NCBI GenBank assembly: GCA_964478545.1
Contig: CAYZIS010000004.1
Span: 69,630-133,629 of the forward strand
Reading direction: 5' to 3'
Length of the DNA stretch: 64,000 nucleotides
Source: DQWO01 sp964478545
GTDB lineage: Bacteria > Desulfobacterota > Anaeroferrophillalia > Anaeroferrophillales > Anaeroferrophillaceae
In this document: piece after piece, positions 55,014-63,444 of the stretch
How positions within the stretch are numbered: the first letter of the stretch is position 1
How the letters are laid out: each line of letters starts with the position of its first letter
Position numbers and translations under genes: made by a program
Notes under the pieces: generated by a model
Told to the model about the DNA's origin: nothing
Database searches by the model: none
Seen by the model: only the letters and a program-made list of their open reading frames with translations

Positions 55014-55892
55014 TTATCTACCCAGCACTTTCAGCTTTCGCCTGGCAATTTCCGCTTGATCGGAATCGGGATAGTCAGCGATGACTTTTTCCAGGATGAT
55101 TTTACCATCGGTCTTATCACCAAGCATCAGAAAGGAGAATCCCTGCTTCAGAAGAGCGCTGGGGATCTTTGGATTGTGAGGATATTTTGTGATAATTTGA
55201 TCGTATTTTATGATAGCTTCTTCGTATTGTTTCTCCTTGTAGGAGCACTCGGCGATCCAGAACAGGGCGTTAACCCGAAACATGCTCTGGGGAAAGGCCG
55301 TAAGAAACTTGGTGAATTTCTTCCTGGCAGAGGAATAATTACCCCGTTTAAACACCGCGTATGTATCATCATAGAATGCCTTTTCCCGGGCACCTGCAGT
55401 TGCTACTGTTTTAGTTACTTCTTTTTTCTGTGGGCTGGTATCTGGGGGGGGGGTGGTTGTTGCTCCTCCGGCAATCAGGGGTGGTTTTACAGCAGCAGGA
55501 CTATTTCCGGCCTGCTGCTGTAATTGTTGCACAGAGATTTCCAGTTGTTTTAAACGGGCGTCAAGGCGTTCATAGACCAGCTGCACATCCTTGGCTTCGA
55601 CTGCTGGAAGTTCCCGTGGGGTACGGTGATTTTCTTCCAGGTTGGCATTCATTATTTGTACTTCGGTTTCTAGGCTGTCAAGTCTAACGTTGACGTCAGC
55701 ATTTAACCTCTGTAGTTCAGCGCCGCTCTTGCGCTGACTTTTCGCCTGTCTGGACTCAACATCATTAACCCGTCGCTGCAGGTTGCGGACAGTATCATCA
55801 AGCTGGACGTATGACTGATCAGTTACACATCCGGTTCCGCAAATGACAACCAGTACAAACACCAGAAAAAAGTGCTGATGACGGATGTTCAT
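55014..55892 (-). CDS. cpoB: Cell division coordinator CpoB (YbgF), lipoprotein form
   Basis: 292 residues. A lipobox-like GTGC at about 19-22 follows the signal segment, so this is probably a lipoprotein, unlike E. coli CpoB. An N-terminal coiled coil (about 28-135), a Pro/Thr linker and C-terminal TPRs (about 172-290, FKRGNYSSARKKFTKFLTAF) follow. It links Tol-Pal to peptidoglycan synthesis. Last gene of the tol set. Confidence 0.9.
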   Translation of the reverse strand: MNIRHQHFFLVFVLVVICGTGCVTDQSYVQLDDTVRNLQRRVNDVESRQAKSQRKSGAELQRLNADVNVRLDSLETEVQIMNANLEENHRTPRELPAVEAKDVQLVYERLDARLKQLEISVQQLQQQAGNSPAAVKPPLIAGGATTTPPPDTSPQKKEVTKTVATAGAREKAFYDDTYAVFKRGNYSSARKKFTKFLTAFPQSMFRVNALFWIAECSYKEKQYEEAIIKYDQIITKYPHNPKIPSALLKQGFSFLMLGDKTDGKIILEKVIADYPDSDQAEIARRKLKVLGR

Positions 55893-56005
55893 ACTACCCC
55901 TTCGATCTCAACCCACGACCTGCATATGCATGTCTGATATTTTTACTGACTGCCATTAGCTGTCAGTCAGTATGTACCAAGAATCTTAAAAATTTGTAAC
56001 AGGTA

Positions 56006-56554
56006 CTATTTTTCGACAATAACAAAATCATCACGACGGTTTTTCCACCAGCAACCTTCATAGTGGCCGCCACAAGTCGGTTTTTCCTCACCATAACTGA
56101 TGGTTTCCAGCTGGTTAGGAGATATTCCCTGATAGACAAGGTATTTTTTGGCATTGGCTGCCCGCCGTTCTCCCAGTGCCAGGTTGTATTCGTTGGAACC
56201 CCGTTCATCACAATTGCCTTCAATCCTGACAACTGCTTCGGGATTGTCCTTTATCCACTGGGCGTTTTTGGCCAGCTGATTTCTGGAAAGGTCTTTGAGA
56301 TTATACTTGTCAAAATCGAAATAGATGGGGTCCAATTTATCCCCTACAGCAAGCATTGGTGCGGCAGAAAGGGTAGCTTCCTTGACCGCCGGTTTTTCCG
56401 GGATAATTTTTTCCGGTTCGGTCATGGCTACTGGCTGTGATACGGTTTCTTCTTCAACCTTCTTGGTTTGACAGGTGGCACATGCGGAAAACATCACCGC
56501 GACGCTTGCCAGAAGAACAAATAGCATCGCCATTTTCATATGTTTCATAATCAT
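56006..56554 (-). CDS. pal: Peptidoglycan-associated lipoprotein Pal
   Basis: 182 residues. Lipobox FSAC ends the signal (Cys at about 25); an OmpA-like domain (about 72-182) has IYFDFDKYNL, IEGNCDERGSNEYNLALGER and the end KNRRDDFVI. It anchors the outer membrane to the wall. The insertion GEEKPTCGGHYEGCWWKN adds a Cys pair before the final motif. AAGGAG precedes the ATG. Confidence 0.95.
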   Translation of the reverse strand: MIMKHMKMAMLFVLLASVAVMFSACATCQTKKVEEETVSQPVAMTEPEKIIPEKPAVKEATLSAAPMLAVGDKLDPIYFDFDKYNLKDLSRNQLAKNAQWIKDNPEAVVRIEGNCDERGSNEYNLALGERRAANAKKYLVYQGISPNQLETISYGEEKPTCGGHYEGCWWKNRRDDFVIVEK

Positions 56555-56739
56555 GCTCTCTCCTTTCCATGCTCATTTGAAAAAAGTTAATTGTCAGCTA
56601 ATAATCCCTAATCACCCATCAATAGCGTCTTTTTTTTTAAAAATCAAGTTAATAAGCTGGGTTTATCGATAATGAAAATCATGTTTTACTGGTTTCCGCT
56701 TTCATTGTCGAGGGTTGCAGATGCTTCTTTACGAAGTCA

Positions 56740-58101
56740 TCACTGGTTAGCTGACCATGTGGGACTCTTCTTATCCAGCTTTCCTCGGGTCATTGGTTTA
56801 ATGTCCCGGCCATGAAGGTTCATCACCATCAGTTGATTGATATCGGTGGAAGATGAAGTAAAAACAATATGCTGCCCGTTGGGAGACCATGTTGGATCTT
56901 CATTATTTCCTTTCAGGTAGGTGAGCTGCTGCAGGCCACTGCCGTCAGGGTTGATGACACAGATTTGGAAGCTGCCGTCAATAATGGAGGTAAAGACAAT
57001 TTTATTATTGAATTCTGACCAGTTGGGATGAGCATTGTAATTGCCGGAACAGGTTATCCGGCGTAAATTCTTTCCGTCCATATCGATGGTGTAAATTTGG
57101 GGGCTGCCGGCCCGGTCTGAAACAAAAGCAATTTCTTTTCCTGATGGGGACCAGCAGGGGGAAGCTTCATTAGCCCAGTTTTTCGTCAACCGTTTCAGTA
57201 GCCTGCCGGTGTTTGCTGAAATAATGCTGATCTCACTGTTATCTTTAAAACGTTGCATGAGTACAATCCGAGAGGCATCACTGGACCATTCAGCCGCCGC
57301 GTTGATCCCCTTTTTGCGGGAAATAAGCCGTTCTTTCCCCCGGTTGAAATCAATGACGTAGAGGTCGGGGTTCCCCTTTTTGTAGGAGGTAAAAGCAAGT
57401 TTTGTTACCTTCGGAGCCCAGGATGGCGAAAGATTGATGGCTCTGTTATGGGTAACCTGTTTCAGACCGGCACCATCATAGTCCATGATGTATATTTCCT
57501 GGCTTATACCATGGCGATCTTGTTTTTTACCAACAAAGGCAATTTTTGAAGAAAACTCTCCCGGCAGCCCGGTGATGGCCTTGACCACTTCATTATCAAA
57601 TTTATGGGCCATGAGCCGCTGATCCTGCAGGTGTCCACGGTATCGTTTGCCGATGATCATTCTGCGGCTGAAGATATCAAACAGGCGCAGCTCAAGAATA
57701 AACTGATCACCCGTCTGGTAATAACCGCCTTTGATGAGCAGCTCGGCACCGATCAGTGACCAGTCCCTGAAATCAAATGTGCCCAGGGAAATGCCGCTTT
57801 TCCGACCGTTTTCCAGGTAGGTGCTCGAATCTCCCAGAACATTGAAAAAAGTTGAGAAATCCAGGTCCTGGATCATGACCTCCCGGCAGGTATCCGCCAG
57901 CTTTCCTTTCTGTCCCCGGCCATCAAGTGATCTCAAGGGAGCGATAGCCAGGGGAATCTTGCGGATATGGGGTTGATTGATTTCCAGATATACTTTGCTG
58001 CTGGCAGACTGGGGGGCGCACAGGAGAGCGAAAACCAGCAGTATCAGCATGCTTAAAGATTTCTGCAGCCGGATAAATTGTTGTTTATGAGAGTGTTTCA
58101 T
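56740..58101 (-). CDS. tolB: Tol-Pal system protein TolB
   Basis: 453 residues. Signal peptide (about 1-35), N-terminal domain, then a six-bladed beta-propeller with repeated PSWAP/PCWSPSGKEIAFVSDRAGSPQIY type motifs (about 210-450). Periplasmic partner of Pal. The gene is separated from tolA by about 630 bases of nested repeats. Confidence 0.96.
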   Translation of the reverse strand: MKHSHKQQFIRLQKSLSMLILLVFALLCAPQSASSKVYLEINQPHIRKIPLAIAPLRSLDGRGQKGKLADTCREVMIQDLDFSTFFNVLGDSSTYLENGRKSGISLGTFDFRDWSLIGAELLIKGGYYQTGDQFILELRLFDIFSRRMIIGKRYRGHLQDQRLMAHKFDNEVVKAITGLPGEFSSKIAFVGKKQDRHGISQEIYIMDYDGAGLKQVTHNRAINLSPSWAPKVTKLAFTSYKKGNPDLYVIDFNRGKERLISRKKGINAAAEWSSDASRIVLMQRFKDNSEISIISANTGRLLKRLTKNWANEASPCWSPSGKEIAFVSDRAGSPQIYTIDMDGKNLRRITCSGNYNAHPNWSEFNNKIVFTSIIDGSFQICVINPDGSGLQQLTYLKGNNEDPTWSPNGQHIVFTSSSTDINQLMVMNLHGRDIKPMTRGKLDKKSPTWSANQ

Positions 58102-58177
58102 GCATTTTCCATCATTAGTTATCTATTTAAATTGAGTTGTTAGTTGAATGGTTACAGGATGTTGACTATTGCAAACT

Positions 58178-58369
58178 GTAAATATTTGGTATTGTTTTAG
58201 AACTACCGGGATTGGGGTCATTTCTTGACGAAGGCGTATCGTGATATCTGCTTTTATTGGTGATTTTCAATAGCCTTTGTCAAAATGTGACCCCTCGCGA
58301 AGCAGGGCGAAGCGAACCAACTTAATGCCCTGCTGTCAGATAGTGTTTTTTACGTAGCCGAATATTTAC
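58178..58369. mobile_element. Family C element, copy 3
   Basis: 192 bp, ends GTAAATATTTGG and CCGAATATTTAC, flanked by an exact 8-bp repeat TGCAAACT (58170-58177 and 58370-58377). Removing it with one repeat restores the family B sequence GACTATTGCAAACTTTCACC, as in copy 3 of B. Inside is the pair GGGGTCATTTCTTGACG and GTCAAAATGTGACCCC. Confidence 0.88.
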
Positions 58370-58441
58370 TGCAAACTTTCACCTGTTGGATGTTATTTCT
58401 CATTAACGTAAGCCGGCATAGCCGGAACCAAAAAGAGATTT

Positions 58442-58634
58442 GTAAGTATTCAGGTTGCTGTTTTGGCAGTTGATTTACCATGAAATTGTCGAATTTTGCT
58501 TCGCCCTCTCCGACGGGGTCAAAGCTTGACAATCGGCGGGTTTGGATTCCGATGTTTCAAGGTGATTTCTTGCCGCCGGTAATCAAGCACTGACCCCAAT
58601 CGAGACAGCTTGGAAATAGGTACTGAACCGTGAC
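58442..58634. mobile_element. Family D element, copy 2 (reversed)
   Basis: 193 bp, ends GTAAGTATTCAGG and TACTGAACCGTGAC, reverse complement of copy 1 (31476-31669) over its length. The flanks AGAGATTT (58434-58441) and AAAGATTT (58635-58642) agree at 7 of 8 positions. It sits inside another inserted segment within family B. Confidence 0.78.
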
Positions 58635-58730
58635 AAAGATTTTATATGAATAACAACGTCCCTGATTTTAACGTAATGCCCTGGTTTTTCAAAGCTAAAT
58701 GCTAATAGCTAAACGCCAATCGCTCAATTA

Positions 58731-59453
58731 TCATTGTATATCATTTGGATCAAAGGTTATGACGAACTCTTCCTGGGTCTTATCCATTGCCGGCGGGAAG
58801 GAGGGGAACGGGGCGGCGCGGGCGATGGCCCTTAAGATGGAATCATCAAAAAGCCGGTTTCCGGACATTTTTTCCGAATTTTGTTTGACCAGGTTCCCGG
58901 CGGCGTTGATGGTTAAGGAAACCGTGGCTGAAAGCTTTTCTTTCAGCAGCAGTTCCGGCAGTTGCCAATGGTCGGTAATCCAGGCTTTCAGCTGTTCTGC
59001 ATAGTGATTTAACTGGTAGTTGTCAACCGCGGAAATCGCTGCCGGTGGATTTGCCGTTTTGTTTTGGGCCAGCCGTGTCTTGATTCGGCTGACCGCTTTT
59101 TTCTTTTCTTCCTTTGCCAGTTTCTGGCGGATTTTGCTGAGATCCGGTTTTTTGCTCCGGGCTGCCGGCTTGGTTTTTTTTATGGAACTTCTTTTCAGTG
59201 CCGGTTTTTTGGCGACCATGATCCGCTTTTTTTTGCTGATCGCCGATTTTTTTCGGGGAATTACCTTTTTTGCCGGGGCTGCCTTGCGGGTCGATGGCTG
59301 CTTTGGCTGATTCATCAGCAGTACTGCGATGCGATCCATGTCCCGAAGTCCATAGTTCCTTGGCCGGGGCCAGCTAATCAGGAAGAGCAAGTGAACCACC
59401 AGTGACAGGAGAAGAAAAGAACGGATGGGCTCATCACGAAAAAACCGGGTCAT
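58731..59453 (-). CDS. tolA: TolA/TonB-like energy-transducing protein
   Basis: 240 residues from the ATG at 59453. One membrane segment (about 12-30), a Lys/Arg/Ala-rich helical linker (about 48-140) and a C-terminal TonB/TolA domain (about 155-240, WQLPELLLKEKLSATVSLTI). It spans the periplasm to TolB/Pal. tolQ and tolR are not next to it. The ispDF stop is 43 bases upstream, so they are probably cotranscribed. Confidence 0.88.
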   Translation of the reverse strand: MTRFFRDEPIRSFLLLSLVVHLLFLISWPRPRNYGLRDMDRIAVLLMNQPKQPSTRKAAPAKKVIPRKKSAISKKKRIMVAKKPALKRSSIKKTKPAARSKKPDLSKIRQKLAKEEKKKAVSRIKTRLAQNKTANPPAAISAVDNYQLNHYAEQLKAWITDHWQLPELLLKEKLSATVSLTINAAGNLVKQNSEKMSGNRLFDDSILRAIARAAPFPSFPPAMDKTQEEFVITFDPNDIQ

Positions 59454-59496
59454 GGACTTGTGTCCGGAAAAATTTTGTGTGAATAGTGCCACTTCG

Positions 59497-60729
59497 TTAC
59501 CGTTGCGGCAATTTGCGTGCCGTAACCACCGCATAGGCTGCTATTCCCTCTCCCGTGCCGGTGAACCCCAGGCCTTCGGTTGTGGTTGCTTTGATATTCA
59601 CCTGGCAGGGGATGGTTAAGGTATTGTTGATGGCCTGGCGCATTCGGGGCAGAAATGGCACCAGTTTGGGTTGTTGGGCGACAATGGTTATGTCAATGGA
59701 CTGCAGATAAAAATACTTTGTTGCTGCCAGGTCTGTCGCATAGGCGAGAAACTCAAGGCTGCTGGCATTTTTATAACGGGGATCAGAATCGGGAAAATGC
59801 TGACCAATATCCCCGGCAGCTATTGCTCCCAGGATGGCATCAACCAGGGCGTGGATAACCACATCCGCGTCAGAATGGCCTGCCAGACCGTGGGAATGGG
59901 GAATGGTGATGCCTCCCAGAACCAGTTTCCGTTCGGTCGTCAGCCGGTGAACATCATAACCAAAACCGGTAGTGATAATTGGTTGGGTCATCTTCTGTTC
60001 CTGGTTTTCCGGTTGCAGTAAAAATTCAGCCAGTGCCAGGTCTTCGGGGAAAGTAATTTTAATATTGCGGCGCTCTCCATCAACCCACCTGGCCGGGGTG
60101 CCGGGCCGGGCATTTTCTACCAGATTAGCATCGTCAGTTGCCCGGGCCCACATTTCTTCATTTCCCACTTGATAAGCGTCCCATAAGAGCGAAAAAGGAG
60201 CCCCCTGGGGGGTTTGGGCCAGCCCGATTTGTTGCCTGGGAAGGGTGCGGGAAATGCTGTCATTTCCGGCCAGAAGTTTAACCGTTTCAGCGGCTTTGAT
60301 GATTGGGACGATAACTGTGGCCGGGGTGCCATGATCAATCACCCGATTAATCAAGTCCGGGGTGACCAGCGGCCGGACGCCGTCATGAATCAGAACCAGA
60401 TCATCGGTGCCGGCCAGCGGTTTCAGGACAGTTAATCCTTTGAAGATTGAAGCTTGCCGGCTGCAGCCGCCGGGAATTACGGCAATGACCTGCTTGAAAG
60501 CTGCCGCTGCTAATTTCATTTCTTCCAGGGCCTGGTCATCGTCGGCCGGGCCTACTAACACTATGCCGGTCAGGCGTTCAACCTGGCTGAAGGCTTTCAG
60601 GCTCCAGGTGACCAGTGGCTTGCCGAGCAGGGGCATCAATTGTTTACGCTTGCTCCCGGGACAACGCTGTCCGGAACCGGCGGCGGTAATGATGGCAAAA
60701 ACCCGAAAAGCTGAAACTGGTTTCATCAC
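59497..60729 (-). CDS. ispDF: Bifunctional IspD-IspF (MEP cytidylyltransferase / MECDP synthase)
   Basis: 410 residues. The IspD half (about 1-240) has AIITAAGSGQR, HDGVRPLV and the TPQ block; the IspF half (about 248-410) has GFGYDVHRL, HSDADVVIHALVDAILGA and ATTTEGLGFTG. Two steps of the non-mevalonate isoprenoid route. The N-terminal loop SGQRCPGSKRKQ is the usual IspD P-loop with small changes. Its start overlaps the PIN/TRAM stop by 4 bases. Confidence 0.96.
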   Translation of the reverse strand: MMKPVSAFRVFAIITAAGSGQRCPGSKRKQLMPLLGKPLVTWSLKAFSQVERLTGIVLVGPADDDQALEEMKLAAAAFKQVIAVIPGGCSRQASIFKGLTVLKPLAGTDDLVLIHDGVRPLVTPDLINRVIDHGTPATVIVPIIKAAETVKLLAGNDSISRTLPRQQIGLAQTPQGAPFSLLWDAYQVGNEEMWARATDDANLVENARPGTPARWVDGERRNIKITFPEDLALAEFLLQPENQEQKMTQPIITTGFGYDVHRLTTERKLVLGGITIPHSHGLAGHSDADVVIHALVDAILGAIAAGDIGQHFPDSDPRYKNASSLEFLAYATDLAATKYFYLQSIDITIVAQQPKLVPFLPRMRQAINNTLTIPCQVNIKATTTEGLGFTGTGEGIAAYAVVTARKLPQR

Positions 60730-61703
60730 TGTTTTTTAGCAAAAATCATTCTGCCGGCCGTGGTCTGTAAAACACTGGTAACGACGACGTCCAGTTTTTC
60801 CCCCACCAGCTTTTTAGCATGATCCACCACCACCATGGTGCCATCATCAAGATAGCCGATACCCTGTAAGGGTTCTTTTCCTTCCTTCATGATCATGATC
60901 TGCAGGGTCTCCCCGGGCAAAATCACCGGTTTGAGCGCGTTTGCCAGCTGATTGATATTGAGAACATCAACCCCCTGTAGGTCGGCAACTTTATTGAGGT
61001 TGAAATCGTTGGTGATGATCTTGGCCGATTTTTTCTTGGCCAGGGCCACCAGTTTAGCGTCCACTTCCTTGATGCGGGGGAAATCTTCATCGATTATTTT
61101 GATCTGGATAAAAGCCTGATTCTGCATCCGTTTGAGTACATCCAACCCCCGGCGGCCCCGGGTGCGACGCAAAGCATCAGGGGAGTCGGCAATAAATTGC
61201 AGCTCCTGTAAGACAAACTGGGGAATGATGAGTGTTCCTTCCAGAAAACCGGTTTCCGTCAGGTCGGCAATCCGACCGTCAATGATAACTGACGTATCGA
61301 CAATCTTTTCACTGTCCTGTGATCTTTTAAGGGCCAGCGAGCGCATCAGGTCAAATTCATCCCCTTTTTTCAGGCCGATTTCAACTGACGCGTAGGCAAA
61401 AAGGGAATAAATAAAAATATAAAAGATAAAATTAACTCTTGGATTATCAAAAAGATTGAACAGGATGCCATGAAAAAGTAAATTGGCAATAAAAAGTCCC
61501 ACCAGCAGGCCGATCAGCCCCCCCAGAATGGTGCGCAACGGGGTTTTTTTCAGTTGGGCAACCAGGTAAAAGAGGTAGAGTACCAGCAGCAGGGCGGTGA
61601 AAAAACCGATGACCGAATAATCCACCCGGTAGGTTTGGCTGTAAATGATCTGGTATGACAAAAGTGAGCCGACCAGAACCACCAGTAAACGAAAAAATGT
61701 CAA
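60726..61703 (-). CDS. PIN/TRAM-domain membrane protein (YacL-like)
   Basis: 325 residues: four membrane segments (about 5-22, 30-50, 60-80, 90-107), then a PIN nuclease fold (about 133-250, IVDTSVIIDGRIADL with acidic residues, ITNDFNLNKVA) and a TRAM domain (about 265-320, PGETLQIMIMKEGKE). Its role is unknown; ribonuclease activity is possible. Upstream neighbour of ispDF, as in many bacteria. Confidence 0.92.
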   Translation of the reverse strand: MTFFRLLVVLVGSLLSYQIIYSQTYRVDYSVIGFFTALLLVLYLFYLVAQLKKTPLRTILGGLIGLLVGLFIANLLFHGILFNLFDNPRVNFIFYIFIYSLFAYASVEIGLKKGDEFDLMRSLALKRSQDSEKIVDTSVIIDGRIADLTETGFLEGTLIIPQFVLQELQFIADSPDALRRTRGRRGLDVLKRMQNQAFIQIKIIDEDFPRIKEVDAKLVALAKKKSAKIITNDFNLNKVADLQGVDVLNINQLANALKPVILPGETLQIMIMKEGKEPLQGIGYLDDGTMVVVDHAKKLVGEKLDVVVTSVLQTTAGRMIFAKKQ

Positions 61704-61739
61704 TCATGCCTCCTGATTATTATGAATATTGTCAGATAT

Positions 61740-61920
61740 TAAGGGCTCACGCAAAAATAAATGAGGAGATATGAGCTGATATGGACATTTAGGGACGTGA
61801 TCTGATTGAATACAACCGCGAGCGTAGTAACGCTACGTTGAGGATTGCGTGATTGAAGATCGCTTTTATAAATGTTCAGAGTGCGCCTCAGAATACTAAG
61901 TTATTTTTGTGTAAGCCCTA
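61740..61920. repeat. Element G: inverted repeat, single copy
   Basis: AGGGCTCACGCAAAAATAA (61742-61760) and TTATTTTTGTGTAAGCCCT (61901-61919) are inverted copies with two mismatches; 181 bp in all. A small CGTAG/CTACG hairpin lies inside. It separates carD from the PIN/TRAM gene. Confidence 0.6.
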
Positions 61921-61966
61921 AGCAGGGTCAGCGGGGAGGGAGGGGTAACCGAAATGAAAACAGGCT

Positions 61967-62446
61967 TCACATGAAAATATTGGCAATTTTCTCTTCCACC
62001 ACCTGTTCTTTTTTTGCCGTTGCCAGGGCAAGCTCCTTGATCAGCAGGCTTTTGGCTGTCTCCATCATTTTCCTTTCCCCAAAGGACAGATCCTTATTGC
62101 TGCTGATCAGGCTCAGGTCGCGTAAAACCTCGGCAATTTCAAAGATAGAACCTCTTTTAATTTTATCGTGAAAAAGTTTATATCGTTTATTCCAGGTTTG
62201 ATGATTTATTTTTACTTTTTTCTTTTTCAGAATTGCAAATACTCTGGGGATATCATCGGCATTAACCAGCCTGCGCAGACCGACATTTTTGGTGTTGGCT
62301 TTGGGAATCATGATGCTCATCCCGTTTTCAAGGGTCAGAAAGATATAGTATTCCTGACTGTGTCCCATAATTTCTTTATTCTCAATGGATTTTATTTCCC
62401 CAACCCCATGACCCGGATAAACCGCTTTGTCACCGATTTTCCACAT
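61967..62446 (-). CDS. carD: CarD-family transcription regulator
   Basis: 159 residues. The N-terminal RNA-polymerase-interaction domain (about 1-60, MWKIGDKAVYPGHGVGEIKS) and a helical C-terminal domain (about 65-159) match CarD/CdnL, which stabilises open complexes. AGAGG 6 bases before the ATG at 62446 decides the start over GTG 62452. It heads the minus-strand row that leads to ispDF and tol. Confidence 0.95.
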   Translation of the reverse strand: MWKIGDKAVYPGHGVGEIKSIENKEIMGHSQEYYIFLTLENGMSIMIPKANTKNVGLRRLVNADDIPRVFAILKKKKVKINHQTWNKRYKLFHDKIKRGSIFEIAEVLRDLSLISSNKDLSFGERKMMETAKSLLIKELALATAKKEQVVEEKIANIFM

Positions 62447-62832
62447 GCGCACCCTCTTCCTGAATGTGTCTGAAAAGATAACTGTTGATTTACAGTTTCC
62501 GCTCTCCGGTATTTGCTACTTTTTTAGGCACTGGAATTGGCTTTGCATTATACTTGATTATAATACTTTGATAATGTCCATATCCTAAAAAGCTGTTTTG
62601 CTTGAAATAACCACCAAATACCTACCAATCGCAGTAAACTTCTGAATCTATAGCATATTTTGACGCGGGTAGTCAACTAGGAATACGACAGTTATCCTTA
62701 TTTTCACCACCGGTGGCGGTTTAATTTACAATTGTTTTCCCCTGTGTTAAAAATGCCGGTTGCCGGTTCTGGCCTGAAAAATTTCCCCATTTCCCGGAGA
62801 AAGCCGTGAGAGTTGCCGCTTTGGAGGTGAAT
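62447..62832. other. 386-base gap between carD and the GGDEF remnant
   Basis: Non-coding and A+T-rich. A TATAAT-like TTATAAT is near 62558-62564, and a GG-N10-GC pair (62533-62546) weakly resembles a sigma-54 site. Neither can be assigned with confidence. No repeat family is seen. Confidence 0.35.
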
Positions 62833-63318
62833 ATGATAGAAATAACCAGGTCAATGATGCAGCTGATTGTCAATGGACTTGTCCTTGCGGAGGTTTGTTT
62901 TCTGTCCCTGTCCCTGTTCCCCCTTTTTCGGTTTGTCAGGTAGCTGCCCGGAGGGACCTTACAGCGGTGCTGGATTTTTCTCATTTTATTGGTCATCCTT
63001 TTCATTTCCGGTTACACTACTTATGGCCTTCATTTCAGCAATCGCTATGGAGATTTTCATGACCTGATTGTTCCGGTCATCTTTTTTTGCGGATCTGTGT
63101 TTGTGTTTATGGTCAGCATTCTGGTCCAGCAAACGGCCATCGATCTGTGGCGCATAGCCTGTTTGCAACGGGAATCCATCACCGATGCCCTGATGTCCAT
63201 TTACAACCGCCGCTATTTTGACCAGCGCCTGGCTGAAGAATTCCAGCGGGCCTGGTGCTATCAGCTGCCCCTTTCTCTGCTGATGCTGGATATAGATTTT
63301 TTTAAGAAGGTCAATGCC
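62833..63318 (+). pseudogene. Broken membrane GGDEF (diguanylate cyclase) gene
   Basis: ATG 62833 with GGAGGTG upstream starts a hydrophobic N-terminus; a TAG at 62941-62943 interrupts the same frame at codon 37, after which coding continues: two further membrane segments (CWIFLILLVILFISGY; VIFFCGSVFVFMVSIL) and the start of a GGDEF domain (ESITDALMSIYNRRYFDQRL, LLMLDIDFFKKVNA). At about 63318 the gene is cut by a family A half-element before the GGDEF motif itself. It is not functional. Confidence 0.82.
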
Positions 63319-63444
63319 GCTTGCCTGTCGGCAGACACGGTTATGAGCCAAGCCCGGACATCCTTAGGCAATTGCTTTATAAACGTGAGATATTGATAAA
63401 CAAAAGATTAATGATTTTAATATATTATAATTAGTTACTCAGAA
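63318..63444. repeat. Family A right half fused to the GGDEF remnant
   Basis: From GCCTGTCGGCAGACACGGTT through GAGCCAAGCCCGGACATCC to the tail ending TTAGTTACTCAGAA. Nearly identical to 39186-39298, where the same half-element cuts a crotonase gene. Confidence 0.8.

Larger units (their letters stand above)
58126..58730. repeat. Family B element, copy 4, carrying nested insertions
   Basis: Left end TTAAATTGAGTTGTTAG, right end CTAAACGCCAATCGCTCAATT; between them the family B sequence can be followed in three pieces. It is broken by a family C element (58178-58369) with duplicated TGCAAACT, and by a 257-base insertion (58412-58668) with duplicated TAACGTAA that itself contains a family D element (58442-58634). 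The whole block separates tolA from tolB. Confidence 0.75.

Noticed and set aside
62532..62547. GG-N10-GC as a sigma-54 promoter
   Set aside because: Only the two dinucleotides fit; the rest of the TGGCAC/TTGCA consensus is weak and the gene downstream is broken.
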